DNA from: Acidobacteriota bacterium
GTDB taxonomy: Bacteria; Acidobacteriota; Vicinamibacteria; Vicinamibacterales; CAVVIG01
Assembly: GCA_003222395.1 (NCBI GenBank)
Contig: QHWB01000048.1
Span: 1-64,000, forward strand
Length of the DNA: 64,000 nt
Direction of reading: 5' to 3'
Shown: in pieces, positions 18,973 through 27,185 of the stretch
How positions within the stretch are numbered: the stretch's first letter is position 1
Layout: every line of letters starts with the position of its first letter
Position numbers and translations under genes: made by a program
The notes under the pieces: generated by a model
What the model saw: only the letters and a program-made list of their open reading frames with translations
Database searches by the model: none
Told to the model about the DNA's origin: nothing

Positions 18973-20799
18973 ATGCGTACATCGCTCGTGAACGCCGTCG
19001 TCATCGCGCTGCTCGCCGCGGCTCCGTCCGGCACGCACCGAATCGTCTTCGCGCGGGTGTTTCCCCAGCCCGGCCAGATCGGTTTGTTCGTCGCCTCTGC
19101 GGACGGCAGCAGCGAGCGGCCGCTGCTCGCCGACCGGAACATCGATTACGACGCCGTCTGGTCCCCCGACGGCGCGTGGATCGTCTTCACGTCGGAGCGC
19201 GAAGGTTCGGCGGATCTGTTTCGCGTGAAGCCGGACGGCAGCGGGCTCGAGCGGCTCACCGACAGCCCCGCGTACGACGATCAGGCCGCATTTTCTCCGG
19301 ACGGACGAAACCTCGTCTTCGTTACGACGCGAAACGGCGGCACCGCGGATCTGTGGACGCTCGATCTGAAGACGCGAGCGGCAAGAGCGCTGACGTCCGG
19401 ATCGGGCGGAGACTTCCGTCCATCATGGTCGCCCGACGGCAAGTGGATCGCGTTTTCGTCCGACCGCGGCAGCAATCTTCCATTCGCGCACGGACGATGG
19501 GAGCACCTCCAGATCGCCGACGTGTACATCGTTCGTCCGGACGGTTCCGGGCTGAAGCGAATCAGCGCGCACGGTGATTTCTGCGGCAGCCCGAAATGGA
19601 CCGCCGACAGCCGGCGCATCATCACGTACTGCATGACGGCCGAGCAGACGCTCAACAACCGTCGAGCGGTGCCGGAGCATCCCCAGGACACGCGGATCAT
19701 CTCGATTGACATCGCGACCGGCACGGCGTCGGATGTCGCCGCGGGTCCTGGAGTGAAATTCAACCCGTCGGTGCTGTCTGGAGACGAGGTCGCGTACATC
19801 CGAAAGGACGGCATTCCCGGCATCTACTACGCGAGCGGCGCGCGCGGGCCAGCCGGCGATGTTCGAACGGCATCGTGGTCGCCCGACGGTAAGCGCGTCG
19901 TCTTCCACAAGCGCGTGACGTTCGAGCGCAAGCCGTGGTTGAAGACGTGGAGCCGCAATCCACAGTTCGAACTGACGCTGACGTCTGGGCAGCCGTCGTT
20001 CAGCCCGTCGGGCGAGCGCTTCGCGTTCGTCAGTCCGGTCGGCAGCTCAGGTCCGTTCGGCGCGGGCGTCGCCGTCGCCGCGGTTGGCGGCGACAAGTAC
20101 GACGTCGTCTACAGCGACGAGACGCGCAACGTGCTTGGACCACAGTGGTCGCCGAGCGGCGACAAGATCATTTTCGGTATCGGCACGTACAACGCCTTCT
20201 TCAACGGGTTCCATGGCCTGTTCCTGAAGCCGGACGATCGCGTCGAGGGCGGCGCGCAGATCGCCATCGTCAACCCCGACGGCAAAGGATTCCGGCAGGT
20301 GACGAGCGGACCGAGCAACAACGGCTTCCCGTCGATGGCGCCCGACGGCACGCGGTTCGTCTACCGCACGTTTGGTCCCGACGGCGAAGGACTGCGGATC
20401 ATGAACATCGACACGAACGCCGTCACCACGCTCACCAGCGGCTACGACAACTTCCCGCAGTGGTCGCCGCGCGGCGATCTCATCATGTTCTCGCGGCAGG
20501 CGCAGGGCGATTACGAGATCTACACCGTCCACCCGGACGGCAGCTCGGTCAAGCGGCTCACGTTCGCGCACGGCAATGACGCGCACATGGCGTGGTCGCC
20601 CGATGGCGAGCACATCGTGTTCGCGTCGACGCGCATGGGATTCAAGGACGAAGCCATTTACACCGACGCGCCGCAGCCGTACGGCGAGCTGTTCGTCATG
20701 AAGTACGACGGTTCGAACCTGGAGCAGCTGACGGACAACCAGTGGGAAGACGGCACGCCTGCGTGGCGGCCGGCGCCAAAGCTGCTGTCACGCCGATAG
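18973..20799 (+). CDS. Secreted TolB-like (PD40) beta-propeller protein
   Basis: The 608-aa protein has an N-terminal signal-like segment (SLVNAVVIALLAAAPSG), then repeated propeller blades with WSPDGAWIVFTSER, FSPDGRNLVFVTTR, WSPDGKWIAFSSDR, WSPSGDKIIFG and WSPDGEHIVFASTR, each followed by a PDGSGLxRLT-type strand. At least eight such blades are visible, so it is either one large or two propellers. The ATG at 18973 places the signal peptide at the N-terminus; longer in-frame upstream sequence looks non-coding. It likely acts in the periplasm or outside as a binding scaffold. The transporter gene follows after 1 bp. Confidence 0.85.
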   Translation: MRTSLVNAVVIALLAAAPSGTHRIVFARVFPQPGQIGLFVASADGSSERPLLADRNIDYDAVWSPDGAWIVFTSEREGSADLFRVKPDGSGLERLTDSPAYDDQAAFSPDGRNLVFVTTRNGGTADLWTLDLKTRAARALTSGSGGDFRPSWSPDGKWIAFSSDRGSNLPFAHGRWEHLQIADVYIVRPDGSGLKRISAHGDFCGSPKWTADSRRIITYCMTAEQTLNNRRAVPEHPQDTRIISIDIATGTASDVAAGPGVKFNPSVLSGDEVAYIRKDGIPGIYYASGARGPAGDVRTASWSPDGKRVVFHKRVTFERKPWLKTWSRNPQFELTLTSGQPSFSPSGERFAFVSPVGSSGPFGAGVAVAAVGGDKYDVVYSDETRNVLGPQWSPSGDKIIFGIGTYNAFFNGFHGLFLKPDDRVEGGAQIAIVNPDGKGFRQVTSGPSNNGFPSMAPDGTRFVYRTFGPDGEGLRIMNIDTNAVTTLTSGYDNFPQWSPRGDLIMFSRQAQGDYEIYTVHPDGSSVKRLTFAHGNDAHMAWSPDGEHIVFASTRMGFKDEAIYTDAPQPYGELFVMKYDGSNLEQLTDNQWEDGTPAWRPAPKLLSRR

Positions 20800-20800
20800 C

Positions 20801-22087
20801 GTGCGGATGCGCGAGCGTTCGGCGACGCTGAGCGCCGCAGGCTGGCGCATTGTTCTGCTCGCCAGTCTGGGCGGCACCCTCGAGTTCTACGACTTCGTCG
20901 TCTTCGGCATCTTCGCGAAGGACATTGCCGACGCGTTCTTTCCGAGCACGTCGGCGATCGTGTCGTTGATGGCGTCGTTCGGCGCCTTTGCCACCGGCTA
21001 CCTCGCGCGGCCGATCGGCGGCATCGTTCTCAGTCACTACGGTGATCGGTACGGCAGACGGCGAGTGTTCCTGTGGTCGGTGTTCGTCATGTCCGGCGCG
21101 ACGCTCGGCATGGGTCTCGTGCCGCCGCACGCCCGGTGGGGCGCAGTCGCGAGCGCGACGATCGTGCTGCTTCGGCTGATCCAGGGCTTCTGCCTCGGCG
21201 GCGAGCTGCCGGGCGCGCTCACCTACGTTGTCGAAACGACGCCGCGGCTTGCGCCGCTGGTGTGCGGAGTTGTGTTCGCGTGCGTCACGATGGGCGTGGC
21301 CGTCGCAACGGGCGTGAGCCTCATGGTGCGTTCGCTGCTGCTGCCGGCCAACGTGCCGATGTACGGCTGGCGCATCGCCTTCGTCCTCGGAGGCCTCGGC
21401 GGCGTGCTCAGCTTCATTCTTCGGCGGTCGCTCGAAGAATCGCCGGAGTTCGCGCGCATGCGGGCGCTCGCCGTTCGTCAGCCGTTCCGCGAGCTGCTGC
21501 GCACGCACGCCGTCCAGGTGGTGGTGGGTTGTGCCCTCCTTGCCGCGACCGCGTGTTTCACCGGTTTGTTCTTCTCGCATCTTCCCGCATATCTCACCAC
21601 CGTTCTTCGATACGATCCGCGCGAGGCCATTCAGGCGCAAACGATCGGCGTCATGGCGCACGCCACCGGAATTCTCGTCGTCGGTTGGATTGGCGATCGA
21701 GTGGCGCCGCGCTATCTGCTGCGCGCAGGCGCTCTCCTGCTGCTCGCGTTCTCCTACTCGTTCTACCGCGGCCTCGAAACACGCGCGATCAGCCCGACGC
21801 TGATTCTGGTGCTCGCCGGCGCGTGTGGAGGTTTGACCAACGGCTCGTTCGCGGTCCTGCTGACCGATCTCTTTCCCACTCGCATCCGGTTCTCGGGCGT
21901 GGCGCTGGTCTTCAACGTCAGCTTCACGATCTTCAGCGGCATGTCGCCGCTGCTCGCCACGACGTTGATTCGCCAAACCGGCGCGCCCGCCGCGCCGGCG
22001 ATCCTGATCGCCGGCGGTGCGCTGCTCGCGCTGGCCGGTAGTCTACCGGCGCCGCGGTACGGCGGAAACGTTCTCGGGCGCGCCTGA
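20801..22087 (+). CDS. MFS transporter of the metabolite:H+ symporter (ProP/MHS-like) type
   Basis: The 428-aa protein has about 12 membrane spans. MHS signatures include GGTLEFYDFVVFGIFA in span 1, RPIGGIVLSHYGDRYGRR between spans 2 and 3, and QGFCLGGELPGALTYVVE in span 4. Relatives carry dicarboxylates, betaine/proline or shikimate; the substrate is not decided here. The start is GTG 20801 or ATG 20807. It lies directly after the propeller gene, suggesting co-expression, and its end overlaps the convergent OpuB-like gene by 45 bp. Confidence 0.9.
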   Translation: MRMRERSATLSAAGWRIVLLASLGGTLEFYDFVVFGIFAKDIADAFFPSTSAIVSLMASFGAFATGYLARPIGGIVLSHYGDRYGRRRVFLWSVFVMSGATLGMGLVPPHARWGAVASATIVLLRLIQGFCLGGELPGALTYVVETTPRLAPLVCGVVFACVTMGVAVATGVSLMVRSLLLPANVPMYGWRIAFVLGGLGGVLSFILRRSLEESPEFARMRALAVRQPFRELLRTHAVQVVVGCALLAATACFTGLFFSHLPAYLTTVLRYDPREAIQAQTIGVMAHATGILVVGWIGDRVAPRYLLRAGALLLLAFSYSFYRGLETRAISPTLILVLAGACGGLTNGSFAVLLTDLFPTRIRFSGVALVFNVSFTIFSGMSPLLATTLIRQTGAPAAPAILIAGGALLALAGSLPAPRYGGNVLGRA

Positions 22088-23620
22088 GGGCACTCGCGCC
22101 AGAAAACCGGCGGCGATGCCGCCGATATCGCGATGCTCCACGTCGGCCGCGTAGTTCATCGCGCGCATGTCGGCCGCGGAGATGCGGCCCGACAGACGCT
22201 CGAGCGCTCTCCGCAGCTGCGGGTATCGCAACAGCGCTTCGGCCCGCGCGACCGCGGCGGCGTCGTAAGGCGGAAAGTAGTGGCGGTCGTCCTCCAGCTG
22301 CAGAAGGTCGAGACCTTTGATGAGCCCGGCCGTCGTATCGCCTGCAATCAAATCCACCTGTCCCGATGCGAGCGCGCGGTAGCTGAGCGTCAGATCCATC
22401 ACGCGCGGCGGCGCGGGAAAACGCAGACCGTACGCCTCGGCGAGGCCAGGATAGCCGTCGGGACGTCCGACGAACTCGTATCCGAAGCCGGCGCGCCAGC
22501 GCGGCGATTCGCGCGCAGCGTCGCCGATGGTTCGCAGACCGAGCGATCGCGCGTCGGTGCCACGCACGAGAATCGCGAACGTGTTGTTGAATCCGAGCGG
22601 CGGCAGCAGTGTGCGGCCGGTGCGCGCGTACAGCTCACGCACCTCGTCGTAGACGCGCGACGAATCCTTCTCGATTGGTCGATGAAAGATGGCGGTCAGC
22701 GCGGTTCCGGTGTACTCCACGTAGACGTCGACGTCGCCCATCAGCAGGGCGCGATCGCAAATCAGCGTGCCGCCGAGGTTCAGCCGGCGATCCACCGACA
22801 GACCTTCCCGCTCGATGGCCTGCGCCAGCAGCTCGCCGAGCACGAACTGCTCCGTGAAATTCTTCGAGCCCACCACGACGTCGGCGCCGCTGCGCCATGC
22901 GGCCACGGCGCTCGACGCGAGCAGGATGCCGGCGAGCGCGGCCGCGCCCGCGAACGCGGCCCGGCGCACTGGCGCGCGGCGTCGCGCCGACAGCTGACGC
23001 TCGAGCCACAGCAGCGAGCCGTCGACGACGAGCGCCAGCAGCGCGGCAGGGATGGCGCCGGCGAGAATGACGGTCGTGTCGACCATCGACAGGCCGCGGT
23101 AGATGTACTCGCCCAGGCCGCCCGCGCCAATCGCCGCAGCGATCGTCGCCGAACCGACGCCGGCGACGGCCGCGACGCGGACGCCGGCCACGATGGACGG
23201 CATGGCGAGCGGCAGCTCCACCTGCCGCAGCAGCTCGCGCATGGTCATGCCCATCGCGACCCCGGCCTCGCGAATTGCGCGATCGATGCCGCGCAGTCCG
23301 GCGATCGTCGTTCGCACGATCGGCAGCAGTCCGTACAGAATCAGCACCACGAGCGCCGCGCGCGCGCCGACGCCCCCGGCGAGCGGCACCGGCAGCAGGA
23401 AGCCGAACATCGCGAGGCTCGGGATCGTCTGCACGACGTTGGCCATGGCGATGAGCGGCGCGGCGAGGCGAGGCCGCCGCGCGGCGAAGATGCCGATTGG
23501 TACGCCAATCGCCACCGCCACCAGCGTCGACGCGGCGACGAGCAGCAGGTGCTGCGCGAGCAGCGTCACGAGCTCGTGCCGATGCGTCGACCAGAAGCGG
23601 ACGACTGGCCACATGTTCAA
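22043..23620 (-). CDS. Glycine betaine/choline-type ABC transporter, fused permease and substrate-binding protein
   Basis: The 525-aa fusion has a permease at residues about 1-225 (several spans; EAA-like motif EAGVAMGMTMRELLRQVELP; GLGEYIYRG) and a substrate-binding domain at about 245-515 (VVGSKNFTEQFVLGELLAQ, YVEYTGTALTAIF, LTLSYRALASGQVDLIAGDT). The SKNFTEQ motif is typical of the OpuBC/OpuCC/YehZ family for quaternary amines. A transmembrane stretch at about 220-240 anchors the binding domain outside the membrane. The ATG overlaps the ATP-binding gene stop by 4 bp, so the two are translationally coupled. Confidence 0.93.
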   Translation of the reverse strand: MNMWPVVRFWSTHRHELVTLLAQHLLLVAASTLVAVAIGVPIGIFAARRPRLAAPLIAMANVVQTIPSLAMFGFLLPVPLAGGVGARAALVVLILYGLLPIVRTTIAGLRGIDRAIREAGVAMGMTMRELLRQVELPLAMPSIVAGVRVAAVAGVGSATIAAAIGAGGLGEYIYRGLSMVDTTVILAGAIPAALLALVVDGSLLWLERQLSARRRAPVRRAAFAGAAALAGILLASSAVAAWRSGADVVVGSKNFTEQFVLGELLAQAIEREGLSVDRRLNLGGTLICDRALLMGDVDVYVEYTGTALTAIFHRPIEKDSSRVYDEVRELYARTGRTLLPPLGFNNTFAILVRGTDARSLGLRTIGDAARESPRWRAGFGYEFVGRPDGYPGLAEAYGLRFPAPPRVMDLTLSYRALASGQVDLIAGDTTAGLIKGLDLLQLEDDRHYFPPYDAAAVARAEALLRYPQLRRALERLSGRISAADMRAMNYAADVEHRDIGGIAAGFLARVPSGAPENVSAVPRRR

Positions 23621-24381
23621 TCAGCTCGCTGCAGCGCGTCTCGATCGAGCCTCACCGCGTCGAGCAACCGTCGAACCCGCATGTCGCGAGAGGCGGCCAC
23701 GACCATCGGACGATCGCACGCGACCAGTGTGCCGTCTTCGATGACGCCCACGCGATCGCCGAGCGCGAACGCTTCGCCCATGTCGTGCGTCACGATGATC
23801 ACCGTCTTGCGCACGCGCGACTGAATGCGTCGGAACTCTGCGTGCAGTTCGGCCCGCGTCAACGGATCGAGCGCGCCGAACGGTTCGTCCATGAGCAGCA
23901 CCGGCGGATCGACGGCAAGCGCGCGCGCGACGCCGACTCGCTGACGCTGGCCTCCCGACAGCTCATCGGGCCACGCGGTCGCGAACTGCGCCGCCGGAAG
24001 TCCGACGAGGTCGAGCAGCTCCATCGTGCGCGCTGCCACACGATCCTCCGCCCAGTGCTCGAGCCGCGGCACGACGCCGACGTTCGACGCGACCGTCATG
24101 TGCGGAAAGAGTCCGACCTCCTGCAGCACGTATCCAATTCGGCGCCGCAGGCGGATCGGATCCCAGTCGCGGGTATCGCGGTCCTCGACGATGACAGCGC
24201 CGCTGACGGGCAACAGCAGACGATTGACGAGCTTCAGGAGCGTCGATTTGCCGGCGCCGCTCCGGCCCACGAGCGCCAGCACTTCACCGGCGCCGACGGC
24301 GAGGGAGAAATGGTCGAGGACGCGCGGCCGGCTCGGCCGCGCGAACGAGACGTCGCGAAACTCAATCGCCGCGCCCGGCAT
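23617..24381 (-). CDS. Quaternary-amine ABC transporter, ATP-binding protein (OpuBA/ProV-like)
   Basis: The 254-aa ATPase has Walker A GRSGAGKS (about 38-45), Q-loop LQEVGLFPHM, signature LSGGQRQRVGVARAL, Walker B VLLMDEPFGALDP and the H-loop in VTHDMGEAF. It lacks the C-terminal CBS pair of full-length ProV/OpuAA, as is usual for shorter relatives. It energises the fused permease/binding protein encoded immediately downstream (4-bp overlap). The pair probably imports compatible solutes under osmotic stress. Confidence 0.94.
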   Translation of the reverse strand: MPGAAIEFRDVSFARPSRPRVLDHFSLAVGAGEVLALVGRSGAGKSTLLKLVNRLLLPVSGAVIVEDRDTRDWDPIRLRRRIGYVLQEVGLFPHMTVASNVGVVPRLEHWAEDRVAARTMELLDLVGLPAAQFATAWPDELSGGQRQRVGVARALAVDPPVLLMDEPFGALDPLTRAELHAEFRRIQSRVRKTVIIVTHDMGEAFALGDRVGVIEDGTLVACDRPMVVAASRDMRVRRLLDAVRLDRDALQRAD

Positions 24382-24415
24382 CGCGCTTGCGACGGTACCA
24401 CCGGAGGCCCAACCA

Positions 24416-24577
24416 ATGCCAGAGAAGCCGAACGTTCCGAATCAGGCCGCGAACAAAGAGCCCGCTGAAGGCTCACGGGAGAACGCCGGCGGTATCACCA
24501 ACCGCCCGCTCTCGGAAGAACAGGAAAACCAGGAACGCGTCCCACTCCGCGGGGAAACCAAGGACAGCCGGGAGTAA
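24416..24577 (+). CDS. Small hydrophilic protein of unknown function
   Basis: A 53-aa frame begins at an ATG with a strong ribosome site (CCGGAGG) 5-8 bp upstream. The product is rich in Glu, Asn, Pro and Arg (for example ANKEPAEGSRENAGG, LSEEQENQERVP), with no hydrophobic core, so it is probably disordered. I do not recognise a family. Another small hydrophilic frame starts 3 bp after its stop. The pair occupies the gap between divergently placed ABC and protease operons. The good ribosome site and tandem arrangement argue that it is real. Confidence 0.45.
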   Translation: MPEKPNVPNQAANKEPAEGSRENAGGITNRPLSEEQENQERVPLRGETKDSRE

Positions 24578-24580
24578 CCC

Positions 24581-24787
24581 ATGCGTAACGACGCACGTCC
24601 GATCGGACATGAAGAGTCGCCTGTCCCGAGTGGACAGCCATCAGTCGAGAATCACAAGTCGTCAGTCACGCACGGCAGCGAATCGCACATCGTCAACCGC
24701 GAAGCCGAGGAGAACGCCCGGCGCGACGACGGGGACGTCGATCCAGTCATGCCGACTGGCGATTCGAGCCTAAGGACCAAGATCTAA
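24581..24787 (+). CDS. Small hydrophilic protein of unknown function, second of a pair
   Basis: The 68-aa product is rich in Ser, Glu, Asp, His and Asn (EESPVPSGQPSVENHKSS, NREAEENARRDDGDVDP) and contains no hydrophobic segment. A GGGAG ribosome site overlaps the stop region of the upstream small gene, so the two could be translated in turn. Its stop overlaps the convergent gene by 4 bp. The composition resembles disordered stress-type proteins, but no family is recognised. Confidence 0.4.
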   Translation: MRNDARPIGHEESPVPSGQPSVENHKSSVTHGSESHIVNREAEENARRDDGDVDPVMPTGDSSLRTKI

Positions 24788-25464
24788 AAGCGGACGAACA
24801 ACGACGCGGTGACGGCGGGCGACACGTGCGTGCCGCCGTCAGGCGCCACCCCTTTCGCGCGCGCGACGGCGCGGACGTCGGCGCGAACCCCCACGCCCTT
24901 CAGACGACGGCGATCGCGAGACACGAGCAGTTGTTTGATTCCCGCGCCGGCCTCATACACTGTGCCGCCGGCGAGCAGGACGTCCTTCTCGTGAACGTGG
25001 CGCAGGTAGCCGACGCCGGCCGTCACGAACGGAGCCGTCCGTGCGCCGGCGCGGCGCGCCGGTACATACCAGACGGCGGCGCCGTGAATCGTGAATTGCC
25101 GCAGTCGTTCTTTCGCCGCGACGCCCGGAGCGCTTTCGCTGTCGGCTGACGTCTGGATGACGAGCGACGGCGTCGCGTACGATCCGACAACTTCCGCTTC
25201 CAGACGCCGCAGCACGCGAACGCCAATCCTCGCCTCGAGTCCGGTGGCCGAGGCGAGGTCGGTGGACGACGAGAACAGCGTGAACGGGCTGCCGGCGCCG
25301 GTCGTCTCGTTCGCATTGCGCGATCCAAGCGCCGCATGGCCGGTCCATTGCGGTCCGATGCCGATCTCGAGGCGGCCCGGCACGATGACCGGCTGCGCGC
25401 GAACCGCCGACGCGCGCACGGCGAGCGCGACGGCGAGCGCGGCGACCGCGCGACGCCGCGTCAC
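24784..25464 (-). CDS. Outer-membrane beta-barrel-like protein, third gene of the matrixin operon
   Basis: The 226-aa product has a signal peptide (VAALAVALAVRASAVRAQ), then alternating hydrophobic strands (LEIGIGPQWTGHA, LEARIGVRVLRRLEAEVVGSY, APFVTAGVGYLRHVH, GVGVRADVRAVARA) ending in SLFVRF, the aromatic terminus typical of outer-membrane barrels. The GTG start at 25464 overlaps the stop of the protease gene by 4 bp; longer in-frame upstream sequence is the protease gene read in another frame. Possibly it anchors or exports the protease. The function is unknown. Confidence 0.75.
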   Translation of the reverse strand: MTRRRAVAALAVALAVRASAVRAQPVIVPGRLEIGIGPQWTGHAALGSRNANETTGAGSPFTLFSSSTDLASATGLEARIGVRVLRRLEAEVVGSYATPSLVIQTSADSESAPGVAAKERLRQFTIHGAAVWYVPARRAGARTAPFVTAGVGYLRHVHEKDVLLAGGTVYEAGAGIKQLLVSRDRRRLKGVGVRADVRAVARAKGVAPDGGTHVSPAVTASLFVRF

Positions 25465-26453
25465 TTGCCGATCACCGCGATGGCGACCGAGCCGCTGTCG
25501 CCGCCGCGCGGCACGACGATCACGCGGTCGACGAACATGACGCGGAAATTGAGCTCGACGCGCGCCGTGGCGCTGAAGAAGCTGTCCGTGTCGGCGTCGT
25601 CGAGCGGCTCGACGCGAACGATGTGCGGGCCGGGAGACAGACTGCCGATCGAGAAGCTGCCCTGATTGTTGAGCGTGAAGCCGCCGACCATCGATCCATC
25701 CGACGGATCGAACGCGACGACGTGCGCGCCGAGAACCGGCTGGCCGTCTTTCGTCACGCGACCCGAAATGCTTCCGAGCGTCGCGTTCACGTCGGATGTC
25801 GGATAGATATCGGTGATGCCGGCGATGTCGTCGGCTTTGAGCGTACGCCCTTCGGTGCTGCCGGCCGCGTAGGCGATCGGAAACATCACCGCCTGCGCGG
25901 CGATCACGCGGCGGCCGCCGCCCTCGCGCAGCTCCGTCTCTCCGAGCGCCGAGTGACCGAGCCCGCTGAAGTGACCGATTTCGTGCAGCGCGATGCTTTG
26001 AAGATCGAATCTGCTCGCCTCGCCGGCCGTCGACCACTGAAACGCCGAGTTGAAGAAGATGTCGGACTCGATGAGCGCGCCCGTCGTGACGTCGATCACG
26101 AAATCGGTCGCGGCGAGCACGCGATCGAGATCGGGCCGGTCCAGGAACCCCAGCACGGACGATCCGTCGTCTTCGGTCGGCCTCGCCGACGTCGTCCCGG
26201 CGAGCTGATAGGCAATCGTGGAGGTCGGAACCGCTTCCCATGTTGCGAACGCGCGGGCGACCGCGCCCTGGAAATCCGCCGCGCTGACGCCGGGTACCGT
26301 GTCAGTGGTGACGAAATAACGCGGCGTCTGCGACCACTTCAGCGTCACAGTCCGGCCGCCGGCGGGTACGCCGAACTTGATGTACGCGAATGCCGGCTGC
26401 GCCTGCCACGCGGACAACGCGCAGACGAGCGCGATCGAGGTCGAACGGATCAT
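25461..26453 (-). CDS. Secreted matrixin-like metalloprotease with a carboxypeptidase-regulatory-like domain
   Basis: The 330-aa product has a signal peptide at 1-23 (IALVCALSAWQAQPAFA) and a metzincin zinc site HEIGHFSGLGH at about 161-171, with MFP as a probable Met-turn downstream. A C-terminal Ig-like segment at about 225-310 (SGRVTKDGQPVLGAHVVAFD) resembles carboxypeptidase-regulatory repeats. The ATG at 26453 puts the signal peptide at the N-terminus. It is flanked by 4-bp overlaps with genes on both sides, so it forms an operon with a small secreted protein upstream and a barrel-like protein downstream. Confidence 0.88.
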   Translation of the reverse strand: MIRSTSIALVCALSAWQAQPAFAYIKFGVPAGGRTVTLKWSQTPRYFVTTDTVPGVSAADFQGAVARAFATWEAVPTSTIAYQLAGTTSARPTEDDGSSVLGFLDRPDLDRVLAATDFVIDVTTGALIESDIFFNSAFQWSTAGEASRFDLQSIALHEIGHFSGLGHSALGETELREGGGRRVIAAQAVMFPIAYAAGSTEGRTLKADDIAGITDIYPTSDVNATLGSISGRVTKDGQPVLGAHVVAFDPSDGSMVGGFTLNNQGSFSIGSLSPGPHIVRVEPLDDADTDSFFSATARVELNFRVMFVDRVIVVPRGGDSGSVAIAVIGK

Positions 26454-26995
26454 CGCGCGCCTCCCGCGAGCGCGCGCACCCGCTGCTCGAAGTCCGCGAG
26501 CGCGACCGGCGTCCGCAGCGGATCGCCGCGGACGATCGCGCGCGTGCCGGTTACCGAGGGCCACATCGCGGGCGGCGTGACCATCCAGCCGGAGTTGTCG
26601 GCGGCGCGGACGATGCGGTAGACCCCCTGACTGAAGCCGACCAGATGCGGGATGCTCGGTCCGCGCGCGCCGAGGAAGACGACGACCTGCTCGTCCTCGG
26701 TGAATTCCGGCGCACCGACGACGATGCTGCGCAAGCGGCCGAGTTGTCCGCCAGGAACGCGGAACTGCAGCGTCGATCCGAGATCGCCTTTGAGATATCC
26801 CGCGACGTCGATCGTGACGAGGGTCTCGATCGCGCGCCGATCGTCGGTCCAGCGAGCGTCGACGGAGACGACGCGTCCGCGCGCGATCGCGATCGCATCG
26901 TGCGACAGCTCGCCGAGATCGGCCGGAACGAGAGTGGTTGCGCGCGCGGAAGGCGCGATGACGATAAGCGCGAGAAGAATGACCGACTTTGCCAT
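26450..26995 (-). CDS. Secreted protein of unknown function, first gene of the matrixin operon
   Basis: The 181-aa product has a signal peptide (SVILLALIVIAPSARA). The mature part contains DAIAIARGRVVSVDARW, a segment like small OB or beta-rich domains, and VFLGARGPSIPHLVGFSQGVYR. I know no named domain for it. It sits directly upstream of the matrixin-like protease with a 4-bp overlap, so it may be a partner, chaperone or inhibitor of it; this is inference from context. The ATG at 26995 lies just downstream of a GC-rich intergenic repeat. Confidence 0.75.
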   Translation of the reverse strand: MAKSVILLALIVIAPSARATTLVPADLGELSHDAIAIARGRVVSVDARWTDDRRAIETLVTIDVAGYLKGDLGSTLQFRVPGGQLGRLRSIVVGAPEFTEDEQVVVFLGARGPSIPHLVGFSQGVYRIVRAADNSGWMVTPPAMWPSVTGTRAIVRGDPLRTPVALADFEQRVRALAGGAR

Positions 26996-27078
26996 GTCTG
27001 GTTGCTCCCCAAGCGGAGCGAATCCGCGAAAACCGCGGCGAGCCCGGAGGCGAGCCGCGAGAGGCGCGTTGCAGCCTT

Positions 27079-27155
27079 GAGCCCGAGCGAGCGCAACGCG
27101 CGAGTGAGAGCGCTCAGGGGTGGGGCCCCGAGCGCCGTGATGAATGTGGGGCCCT
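27079..27155. repeat. GC-rich intergenic repeat, copy 1 (GGGGTGGGGCCCC box)
   Basis: The stretch contains CCGAGCGAGCGCAACGCGCG followed by GGGGTGGGGCCCCG (27117-27130) and GCGCCGTGATG, and ends with a second GGGGCCC. The boxed core recurs at 47899-47912 and 56242-56254, each time in a gap between genes. The 190-bp gap here (26996-27185) contains no gene. Confidence 0.6.
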
Positions 27156-27185
27156 ACGCGCAAAGAAAGAAATGTCGACGACCGA

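Noticed and set aside
25465-26241. N-terminal extension of the barrel-like protein at 24784
   Set aside because: It overlaps the matrixin-like protease gene out of frame and would bury the signal peptide; the GTG at 25464 gives a proper secreted protein.
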